From positions 1 to 7,984 of the forward strand of contig CANRHM010000055.1 of NCBI GenBank assembly GCA_947630415.1: a stretch of DNA of 7,984 nucleotides, in the 5' to 3' direction. Every line of letters begins with the position of its first letter. Position 1 is the stretch's first letter. This DNA comes from an uncultured Bacilli bacterium (GTDB lineage Bacteria; Bacillota_I; Bacilli_A; RF39; UBA660). Below are positions 1 through 4,976 of the stretch, one piece after another. A model generated the notes under the pieces. The model saw only the letters and a list, made by a program, of their open reading frames with translations. It did not search any database and was not told where the DNA came from. A program made the translations under genes and the position numbers.

Positions 1-7
1 ATTCAGG

Positions 8-35
8 ATTATAAAACTACCCCCCCCCATGTCAA
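8..35 (-). promoter_or_regulatory. Consensus vegetative promoter with a poly-G spacer, probably phase-variable
   Basis: Read on the minus strand, TTGACA (35-30) is followed by a 16-nt spacer and TATAAT (13-8); both hexamers match the sigma-A consensus exactly. The spacer is T, nine G, then TAGTTT. A-tracts upstream of the -35 (about 37-56) resemble an UP element. Transcription would start near position 1 and run left, out of the window. The promoter lies after the terminator of the glycosyltransferase gene, so it serves the next, unseen gene. A G or C homopolymer between -35 and -10 is the known switch of the Neisseria porA and opc promoters: gain or loss of a base changes the spacing and promoter strength. 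At nine G the spacer is 16; one more G would give the optimal 17. The promoter elements are seen directly; phase variation is inferred. Confidence 0.85.
20..28. repeat. Nine-base C/G homopolymer tract
   Basis: Nine consecutive C on the plus strand (nine G on the minus strand), the only long C or G run in this AT-rich window. It lies wholly inside the 16-nt spacer of the minus-strand promoter at 8-35. Runs of this length are prone to slipped-strand mispairing during replication, so the length may differ between cells. The count can also be miscalled in sequencing. Confidence 0.9.
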
Positions 36-58
36 CTTTTTGTTAATTTTTTTGCAGC

Positions 59-92
59 AAAAGAAAAAGCCTACACATCGGAAGGCTTTTTC
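59..92 (-). terminator. Intrinsic terminator overlapping the glycosyltransferase stop codon
   Basis: A perfect 10-bp inverted repeat, gaaaaagcct (63-72) and aggctttttc (83-92), encloses a 10-nt loop. On the minus-strand transcript the second arm runs into UUUUUCUUUU, the expected U-rich tail. The TAG stop of the glycosyltransferase (73-71) lies at the junction of loop and second arm, so the last codons of the gene form the hairpin. It separates the collagen/glycosyltransferase unit from the promoter at 8-35. Confidence 0.85.
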
Positions 93-1198
93 ATACTTTC
101 TTGGATGAATTCTCTATTTTTTAATAGACGTTCATCGTCTTTATTTAATAAAATAGCTTGTTCCACATTTTGGAGGGCTTGTTCCTTATCTCCTAGAGCA
201 AAGTAACCAATGGAAAGTAAATCATAAGGAGTACTATCCCAACTAAATGGTTCATTCATGTAAATTTTCTCATGGTGTTTGATAGTCAACGCCTTTTCGA
301 TATAAGAAACAACTTGAGGATAATTTTTTAATTCGTACTGTAGAAAGGCCATCTCCATGTAAGGATCTCTTAAATGAGGAGCTTCTTGAATGGCTTTTTC
401 TAACCACATATGAGCTTCATCATATCTTTTTAAAGCGATATAACTTCTCGCAATAAAACGCATAGAAGCACATCGTTCTTCTTTCCAAGTAGCTTTTTTA
501 CAATGTAAGTGGCGAATTAAGGTATCTATACAATCATTGTAACGTTGATGATACATGTATTCTCTTCCTAAATAATGAAGATTTCTATCATCCATAGGAT
601 CCTCTTTGACGGATAATTCAAGTAAGGATAGATAACTACTCCGCGATTTGGAAACATCAGGGTAATGGTTTACCGTAATTAAATCGGTTTTTATTTTTTC
701 TTCATGAGGTAATGAGCAGCTAAGTACTTCATGTATTGGATGCGTCCATTTGTACCCTTTTCTAGCATGAATCTTTTCAATATAGAAGCTAATTCTAGGC
801 TTTCCATAGTCATCGAAACTCCAATTGTAGTTATATAGAAGTCTTGTCGTATCATCTTTCCAAATGGATTCGAGTTTTTCTCTCCAACCTTTTTCTAAGA
901 CTTCGTCAAGATCGATGCATACACAAATGTCAGTATCCATGGGAACCATATCAAGTGATAAGTTTCTTGCTACATCAAATCGAAATGGTTCTATTTTCTT
1001 TTTTTTGACGGTGGCCCCTCTTTTTCGTAAGCGTTTTACGGTATTATCTGTAGAACCAGTATCTAAAACATAAACCCTATCCGCTTCAAGCACACTATCC
1101 ATGAAACGATCTACAAACTTTTCTTCGTTTTTACTGATTGCATAAACGCATATTTTTCTTTTTCTATGTAGATTCTTTTTAGCCTTTTGTCTTATCAT
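71..1198 (-). CDS. Family 2 glycosyltransferase with C-terminal TPR repeats
   Basis: This 375-residue soluble protein has an N-terminal GT-A fold of family 2 (about residues 15-160). The nucleotide-binding segment is VYVLDTGSTDNT (42-53) and the metal-binding DxD-type motif is DLDE (96-99); HPIHEVL (153-159) is also typical of this subgroup. Residues 205-365 look like TPR helices, for example RYDEAHMWLEKAI and DKEQALQNVEQAILL. The GT2-plus-TPR layout is shared by protein glycosyltransferases such as SunS and by enzymes found near bacterial collagens. No signal peptide or membrane segment is seen, so it should act in the cytoplasm on a nucleotide-sugar donor. Its ATG lies six bases after the TAG of the collagen-like gene, in the same frame, and no Shine-Dalgarno precedes it; translation probably depends on reinitiation after the collagen gene. 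Glycosylation of that collagen's threonines is inferred from context. Donor sugar unknown. Confidence 0.88.
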   Translation of the reverse strand: MIRQKAKKNLHRKRKICVYAISKNEEKFVDRFMDSVLEADRVYVLDTGSTDNTVKRLRKRGATVKKKKIEPFRFDVARNLSLDMVPMDTDICVCIDLDEVLEKGWREKLESIWKDDTTRLLYNYNWSFDDYGKPRISFYIEKIHARKGYKWTHPIHEVLSCSLPHEEKIKTDLITVNHYPDVSKSRSSYLSLLELSVKEDPMDDRNLHYLGREYMYHQRYNDCIDTLIRHLHCKKATWKEERCASMRFIARSYIALKRYDEAHMWLEKAIQEAPHLRDPYMEMAFLQYELKNYPQVVSYIEKALTIKHHEKIYMNEPFSWDSTPYDLLSIGYFALGDKEQALQNVEQAILLNKDDERLLKNREFIQESMKKPSDV

Positions 1199-1204
1199 AA
1201 ATAG

Positions 1205-1639
1205 CTATTCGGCACTAGGCCCCGTAGGTCCTTGAGGTAACGTTAAATTAAGTACATACTCAGTTCCATCCATCGTAATATCTGCGGCGGCAGTTCCATC
1301 CGGTCCTGTCGTAGTAACCGTTCCGATTCTTAACGTAGGCATAGCCCCTTCTGGAATCGTAAAGTTTAAGACAGCATCCGTTTCAGTTCCAACATTTTCA
1401 ACAGCAGCAGGTGTTCCCGCAGGTGCTGTTGTAACACTTCCTACCGTTATAGTTGCTGCTGCTCCTGTTGGACCGGTTGGACCAGTTGGTCCTGTTGGTC
1501 CAGTAGGCCCTATAAAACCAACTCCAGGAAGTCCTTGTGGCCCTGTAGGTCCCATAGGTCCAGTTGCTCCAGTAGGTCCTGTCAAAAAGCAGAACGGTGG
1601 AATAGAATGTGTATCCGATGTATTATTATTACAATTCAT
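1205..1639 (-). CDS. Short collagen-like (Gly-X-Y) surface or spore protein
   Basis: This 144-residue protein has a 20-residue leader, a collagen region (21-61) and a C-terminal part (62-144). The collagen region has 13 Gly-X-Y triplets, mostly GPT, broken once by a two-residue GV (39-40). The C-terminal part is two diverged copies of a 37-residue repeat (62-98 and 100-136) sharing I.VG.VTT, GT.A and LN.T.P.G; the protein ends GPTGPSAE. The start is ATG at 1639: AAAGGAG lies 8 nt upstream. A GTG at 1657 is in frame but would put that ribosome binding site inside the gene. There is no Sec signal peptide and no sortase motif. The leader's IPPF followed by LTGPTG resembles the exosporium-targeting leader of BclA-type proteins (IPPFTLPTGPTG). 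Threonine in the Y position is the usual O-glycosylation site in BclA. The gene is followed in frame by a glycosyltransferase and preceded by an Xre regulator. Location on spore or cell surface is inferred. Confidence 0.9.
   Translation of the reverse strand: MNCNNNTSDTHSIPPFCFLTGPTGATGPMGPTGPQGLPGVGFIGPTGPTGPTGPTGPTGAAATITVGSVTTAPAGTPAAVENVGTETDAVLNFTIPEGAMPTLRIGTVTTTGPDGTAAADITMDGTEYVLNLTLPQGPTGPSAE
1466..1510 (-). repeat. Five tandem 9-nt units encoding Gly-Pro-Thr
   Basis: Five consecutive 9-nt units of the form GGN CCN ACN encode GPT five times in the collagen-like gene. Third codon positions differ from unit to unit (ACT, ACA, ACT, ACC, ACA for Thr), so the protein repeat is perfect but the DNA repeat is not. 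This suggests selection on the protein rather than a recent expansion. Confidence 0.8.
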
Positions 1640-1647
1640 ATTTATAA

Positions 1648-1678
1648 CTCCTTTCACCCATAATATATGAAAGGTAAA
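1648..1678 (-). promoter_or_regulatory. Leader of the collagen-like gene: strong RBS and possible sporulation-type -10
   Basis: On the minus strand AAAGGAG (1654-1648) is a strong Shine-Dalgarno 8 nt from the ATG at 1639 and fixes that start. Upstream, CATATATTA (1669-1661) fits the sigma-K -10 consensus CATANNNTA, but no AC dinucleotide occurs at the sigma-K -35 spacing, and no convincing sigma-A -35 was found either. The gap to the upstream regulator gene is only 60 nt, so read-through from that gene is an alternative. The RBS is certain; the promoter is weak. Confidence 0.35.
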
Positions 1679-1699
1679 AGTTTTTTCTTATTACAACAG

Positions 1700-2179
1700 T
1701 CATTGTTTCACTAAATTATTTTCTATTTTTTTATCATTGCTTCTTCCAATCAACCAATCCATAGAATATCCATACTTCTCTGCTATTTTCTTTAGCATCA
1801 ATGTTTGCATATAATTTTTACGACGCGAATTTTTATATTCCGAATATGTAGTATTTTGAATACCCAACACTTTAGCAATTTTTCTTCCATTTACATGTTG
1901 TTCTTTTTCCAAAATATCCAAACGGCTTGCCATAATGTTTTTATCAATGGTTCCCATTTTGATGAGGTGATCAAATCTATTAATATCGGTAAGACGACAT
2001 ACATAATCCATACTTAAATTTAATGCCTCACAATAATAGAAAAGTTTAGGTAGTTTAACATTCGCAGTTTCCGCTTCAATATTGGCATATCCACCTCTAC
2101 TTACATGCATATATCCTGCTACCTCTATTTGTTTTAAATCTCTATTATCTCTAATCTCCTTAAACCTGTACTCCACCAT
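1700..2179 (-). CDS. Transcriptional regulator with two tandem Xre-type HTH domains
   Basis: This 159-residue soluble protein consists of two helix-turn-helix domains of the Cro/C1 (HTH_3) type. The first spans about residues 4-65 (RFKEIRDNRDLKQIEVAGYM ... LNLSMDYVCRLTD). The second spans about 84-147 (SRLDILEKEQHVNGRKIAKV ... YGYSMDWLIGRSN). Each ends in the MDYV/MDWL-type tail common in Xre regulators, so the protein looks like an internal duplication, and one chain could present two DNA-binding heads. There is no ligand-binding or protease domain. The start ATG follows AGGTGAT, an exact complement to the 16S tail, at short spacing. It lies just upstream of the collagen-like gene on the same strand, separated from the paralogous pair by a hairpin terminator, so it may autoregulate and control the collagen/glycosyltransferase unit. 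The TGA stop is followed two codons later by an in-frame TAA. DNA-binding role is confident; target is inferred. Confidence 0.85.
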   Translation of the reverse strand: MVEYRFKEIRDNRDLKQIEVAGYMHVSRGGYANIEAETANVKLPKLFYYCEALNLSMDYVCRLTDINRFDHLIKMGTIDKNIMASRLDILEKEQHVNGRKIAKVLGIQNTTYSEYKNSRRKNYMQTLMLKKIAEKYGYSMDWLIGRSNDKKIENNLVKQ

Positions 2180-2197
2180 ACATCACCTATAATCATT

Positions 2198-2218
2198 TTT
2201 ACATGAAAATTTGGTAAA
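2198..2218. promoter_or_regulatory. Possible operator upstream of the Xre regulator gene
   Basis: TTTAC (2198-2202) and GTAAA (2214-2218) form a 5-bp inverted repeat with an 11-nt centre, 19-39 nt upstream of the regulator's start codon. ATGAAA and GGTAAA inside this block recur at 1667-1678 upstream of the collagen-like gene, but with no gap instead of 4 nt. The nearest promoter candidate further upstream on the minus strand is TTGAAA-15-TATATT (2293-2267), which is suboptimal in spacing. An autoregulatory site for the Xre protein is plausible, but the repeat is short and the DNA is AT-rich. Confidence 0.2.
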
Positions 2219-2314
2219 TTATTCCATTGCAAAGTAATATGAAACAGCATCTTTTTAATTTTTTTCAATATAAAAACATCCTTTTCTTTTCAAAGATCCT
2301 CAGTTTCTCAATAA

Positions 2315-2367
2315 AATAAAAAGAAAACACGAGTTAACTATTTGTAAACTCATGTTTTCTTTTTATT
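2315..2367 (-). terminator. Long hairpin terminator after the paralogous pair
   Basis: Two 21-nt arms (2315-2335 and 2347-2367) are complementary except for one G-U wobble and enclose an 11-nt loop. The outer part of the stem is A-rich on one side and T-rich on the other, so a U-rich 3' arm exists in either orientation and the hairpin could terminate both ways. It lies 65 nt after the stop of the gene at 2433-3179 and isolates the Xre regulator gene from it. The rest of the 253-nt gap at 2180-2432 holds only AT-rich sequence with weak promoter candidates. Confidence 0.8.
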
Positions 2368-2432
2368 AAAGAGCATAAATTAATTTTTTTCAAAAACAGT
2401 TCTTTTCTTCTCATGTTTGCCCTCTAGAAGCA

Positions 2433-3179
2433 TTATAAATGTTTAATTTTAGGTTTGGCATCTACTAACATCTCATCAAGAAGATAATGATTTGCATAAT
2501 AAGATAATAACTTTGAACTAATTCCGGAGATAATCATTTTTTTACTAATCAGTACCCCTGTTTCTTTATTGATATACCAATTTAAAGGACTTACTTCAAA
2601 CCAAGCATCTTCTTTATTTCTGTAACTATCTTTATTGGAAAGTACAACTGTATTTTGTTCTCCCAAATTAGTCTTAATTCGTACATAACTACTATTTGCA
2701 TAAAAGTACGATGGATAACTAACGGGTGTAAAGGGTTCTTTTCCATCCATATAATAGACATCGTCAATGGTATAAGAAAAAGGAGTCTTTTCAAGTTTTT
2801 CTCTTCTTAATGCTTTATTTAATAAGGGAACGTAATCTTTTCTAACAGCATTTTGAGGGTACGATCCTACACTTACTTCAAATATATTGTATTTTTTTGC
2901 TTTAGCCACCAGATTCTTCCGTTGCTCTAGAGGAAGTACTAAAATGGGACGAATAGATACATTTCTATCTTTGATATCAATAGAAGATAGACCTCCTTCC
3001 TTGTTAAGACAATAACTCTTATTACCATCGACTATAGAGGTATGATATAAGCCAAGAGAGGATCCTGTCAATTTTGCATAGTCTGTTAAATCGCATGAAG
3101 TTCCCCACATCTGAAAAGTAGAAGCTAATTCTTTTAAATAAGTTGCATTTAAAAATATAAGTTGCGCATCTTTAGACAT
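2433..3179 (-). CDS. Hypothetical protein, paralogue of the upstream gene
   Basis: I cannot assign a function to this soluble protein of 248 residues. It shares ordered motifs with the adjacent 295-residue protein: LTGSSLG (near 39), SIRPILVLP (near 76), VGSYPQNAV (near 104), an F-[TS]-[YM]-T[IM]-like segment, EVSPLNWY (near 196) and LISKKMIISGI (near 211), then a short C-terminal helix (YANHYLLDEML). This pattern recalls a family with GSYPQ/GEYPQ and W-[FV]-.-V-.-P-.-.-W motifs that I remember as multi-copy in gut Bacilli and that resembles DUF6273-type domains; that is recollection, not a search result. No signal peptide or membrane segment is seen. The two ATG codons at 3182 and 3179 are adjacent; AAGGAG is 3 nt from the first and 6 nt from the second, so 3179 is preferred. 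The gene starts 13 nt after the paralogue's stop, whose TAA abuts the ribosome binding site, so the pair is co-transcribed. Confidence 0.75.
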   Translation of the reverse strand: MSKDAQLIFLNATYLKELASTFQMWGTSCDLTDYAKLTGSSLGLYHTSIVDGNKSYCLNKEGGLSSIDIKDRNVSIRPILVLPLEQRKNLVAKAKKYNIFEVSVGSYPQNAVRKDYVPLLNKALRREKLEKTPFSYTIDDVYYMDGKEPFTPVSYPSYFYANSSYVRIKTNLGEQNTVVLSNKDSYRNKEDAWFEVSPLNWYINKETGVLISKKMIISGISSKLLSYYANHYLLDEMLVDAKPKIKHL

Positions 3180-3192
3180 CATAATCTCCTTA

Positions 3193-4080
3193 TTACTTCT
3201 TTTTTCTTTTCATATAGACATAGTCTTGTAATTTAGGATGACTTTTATAAAAGGAATCTTTTTCTTCTTTCTCTACTCCTTCAAACAAGTCTTTTACCAA
3301 ATACTGATTTAAGAACTGAGTCATCGTGGTTTCTTCAAAAGAAATTGATTTCATCACTTTCTCATTATGCATCATGATTCCAGATAAAAGTGCATTTTTA
3401 GAAAGTAAGAGATTTTCATCTTGATCGTATAACCACGTAACAGGTTCTACTTTTAGATAATAGATTTGCCCTTTATCAATATCCCTTCTTAAAGTAAGAT
3501 GGCCATCAAAAGATTGAGGGGCACAAAAACGAATATATTTTTCGTCTTTTCTCTGGTCAACTTTGGTATATTCTTCGATTTGAATTAATTCAAAACAGGT
3601 ATCGGATTCTATATTCCTATTCATCGTATAGGTTTTTCCCGTAGGAACCAATGATCCTTCTTGATACATTTTTTCAAGTTCATCGGTTTCTTTCTCCGAT
3701 ACCGCATATTGAGGATAACTTCCATAATTTACATTTAGAACTCCTAAGTAATCCCTATACCCCTTTTTTAAAACTTCTTCCATTCCTATAAAAGGTAAAA
3801 GAAGAGGTCTTATGGCAGGAACTTTATTTTGAGGAGATTCGTAAAATGCAGAAGCCCAAGTATCCGAAATATAGAGGGCCTTGTAAGCGTAAGAAAAGTC
3901 ATGATAATTAATAATACTGGTCCAATACTTGGTTGTTCTATCATCGTAATTACCTATAGATCCTCCCGTCAAAGCAACTAAATCTGTTCCAGAACAAAAG
4001 GTTCCATATTTCTTTATAATCGATAATTTATGATCAATAATTTGTTTTTTTGTAGGTAAAGTAAGATGATAACACTTCAT
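3193..4080 (-). CDS. Hypothetical protein, first of two tandem paralogues
   Basis: This 295-residue protein has no recognised function. Shared motifs with the following gene, in order, are LTGGSIGNY (37-45), AIRPLLLPF (89-97), YGSYPQYAV (119-127), GKTYTM (148-153), KYIRF (181-185), VEPVTWLYD (211-219) and LLLSKNALLSGI (224-235). A charged C-terminal tail (about 268-295, ending KRKKK) is absent from the paralogue. No signal peptide or membrane segment is seen, so a cytoplasmic protein is expected. The conserved aromatic and proline positions suggest a compact beta-rich domain of DUF6273-like type, by memory only. The start ATG is preceded by AGGGGG at 8-nt spacing. Its own promoter is at 4107-4135 and the gene leads a two-gene operon. 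The family name is uncertain; that it is a real coding gene is well supported by its paralogue. Confidence 0.75.
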   Translation of the reverse strand: MKCYHLTLPTKKQIIDHKLSIIKKYGTFCSGTDLVALTGGSIGNYDDRTTKYWTSIINYHDFSYAYKALYISDTWASAFYESPQNKVPAIRPLLLPFIGMEEVLKKGYRDYLGVLNVNYGSYPQYAVSEKETDELEKMYQEGSLVPTGKTYTMNRNIESDTCFELIQIEEYTKVDQRKDEKYIRFCAPQSFDGHLTLRRDIDKGQIYYLKVEPVTWLYDQDENLLLSKNALLSGIMMHNEKVMKSISFEETTMTQFLNQYLVKDLFEGVEKEEKDSFYKSHPKLQDYVYMKRKKK

Positions 4081-4106
4081 TTTAGATTCCCCCTAAAACT
4101 TCCTTT

Positions 4107-4135
4107 ATTCTAACATAAGCCTTCTTTTTACGCAA
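4107..4135 (-). promoter_or_regulatory. Extended -10 promoter for the paralogous pair
   Basis: On the minus strand TTGCGT (4135-4130), a 17-nt spacer and TAGAAT (4112-4107) precede the gene at 3193-4080. The -35 is weak, but the -10 carries an upstream TGT, making an extended -10 (TGNTAGAAT) that can compensate. The -35 directly abuts the T-run of the terminator at 4136-4161. Confidence 0.65.
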
Positions 4136-4161
4136 GAAAAAAGGACTAGATGATTAGTCCT
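4136..4161 (-). terminator. Intrinsic terminator overlapping the end of the YihY gene
   Basis: AGGACTA (4161-4155 on the minus strand) and TAGTCCT (4148-4142) form a 7-bp stem with a 6-nt loop, followed by a T-run and C. The first arm consists of the last codons and stop of the YihY-type gene (GAG GAC TAA). It closes the operon that starts at the promoter 7503-7531. Confidence 0.85.
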
Positions 4162-4960
4162 CTTCCCTTACATTAAAGGCCATACCTAGTACAAAGATAT
4201 ACGCTAATAGGTAGACCCAAAACATAAGAATTAAAATATTCGCAATGCTTCCATAGAAGACATCATAGTTTATAAACATATCCACATAGATAGAGTAAAT
4301 TTCTGTTGCAATTAACCATCCAAAGGAAGCTACCAAGGCACCCGGGGTCATCTCTTTTGCTTTTACTTTTCCGTCAGGGGCTAAGAAATAAAGGGCTTTA
4401 ATTAAAAAATAAATTAAGAAGAGCGACAATGGATATTTTAAAAAGTGATAGATGGTTAAAACAAAAGAAGTAATTTTAGCATTGGATATAAAGAGTAAAA
4501 TGGAGTTTACAATCTGATCTCCAAAAGCTGGTACCAATAAGACAAAGACTAACAAGAGTACTAAGATAACCGTCATGAACAAGGCTTTGGCTCTTGAAAA
4601 TAAATAATTCTTATCTTCAAAATGATAGATACTATTTGAAGCAATAATCATCGAATGGGTTCCATTGGAAGCAAGAAGTAAGGCAGAAGCATAGAAGATA
4701 ATCATATTCACTCCTACTTCTTTGGCGGTTAGAATGGGCAAAATCATATCGACCACTTGGGAAGGAATGACTTTCGATAAGGTCACTTCTAACTCCGCTA
4801 GAGGAATCTGAAATTGTCCTGCAATGGAACCGATAATAGCAACGAGCGGAATGATCGATAAGACAAAGAAAAAGGCGAGTTGTCCTGGAAGAATACGCAT
4901 CTCAGGTCTTAAAATCGTCTTTATTACTTTATCTATAAAACGCTGGATACGCTTCTTCAA
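4154..4960 (-). CDS. YihY/BrkB-family inner membrane protein
   Basis: This 268-residue polytopic membrane protein has about six transmembrane segments (roughly 26-48, 84-106, 125-147, 165-192, 205-228 and 238-262). Family marks are the N-terminal LAFFFVLSIIPL (28-39) and the C-terminal block with APDGKVKAKEMTPGALVASF (194-213), YGSIANILILMFWVYL (236-251) and the final LGMAFN (258-263), typical of the YihY/virulence factor BrkB family. The family was once called RNase BN by mistake; its biochemical function is unsettled. The start is TTG at 4960: AAGGA lies 7 nt upstream and no ATG or GTG is in frame before the upstream TGA. The length fits the family. It follows the GGDEF sensor gene by 16 nt, so it is the last gene of the operon. 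Any functional tie to c-di-GMP signalling is guesswork. Confidence 0.88.
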   Translation of the reverse strand: MKKRIQRFIDKVIKTILRPEMRILPGQLAFFFVLSIIPLVAIIGSIAGQFQIPLAELEVTLSKVIPSQVVDMILPILTAKEVGVNMIIFYASALLLASNGTHSMIIASNSIYHFEDKNYLFSRAKALFMTVILVLLLVFVLLVPAFGDQIVNSILLFISNAKITSFVLTIYHFLKYPLSLFLIYFLIKALYFLAPDGKVKAKEMTPGALVASFGWLIATEIYSIYVDMFINYDVFYGSIANILILMFWVYLLAYIFVLGMAFNVREED

Positions 4961-4976
4961 GGTCTCATCCTTCTTT

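Noticed and set aside
864..1073. Plus-strand open frame inside the glycosyltransferase gene
   Set aside because: It is antisense to a well-supported gene, has no ribosome binding site and no recognisable protein features. The plus-strand frames at 1805-2017 and 4824-5039 and the minus-strand frame at 2591-2794 are rejected for the same reason of overlap with real genes.
1466..1510. The GPT-coding repeats as a slippage-prone (phase-variable) coding tract
   Set aside because: The 9-nt units differ at third codon positions, which lowers slippage, and a unit gain or loss would keep the frame, so no on/off switch results.
71..1639. A glycocin cluster (SunS-like enzyme with a Cys-containing small protein)
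   Set aside because: The small protein is a collagen with only two cysteines near the N-terminus, no double-Gly leader, and no ABC exporter or thiol oxidoreductase gene is present.
1691..1702. TGA as a tryptophan codon (Mycoplasma-type code 4), since the only TGA stop is followed two codons later by TAA
   Set aside because: All tryptophans in the long genes are TGG and no gene is interrupted by TGA, so the standard code fits.
2255..2393. A 14-bp direct repeat, ttaatttttttcaa, on both sides of the hairpin at 2315-2367, suggesting a small mobile element
   Set aside because: The repeat is low-complexity AT sequence, the hairpin sits exactly where a terminator is needed, and no terminal inverted repeats or target duplication frame it.
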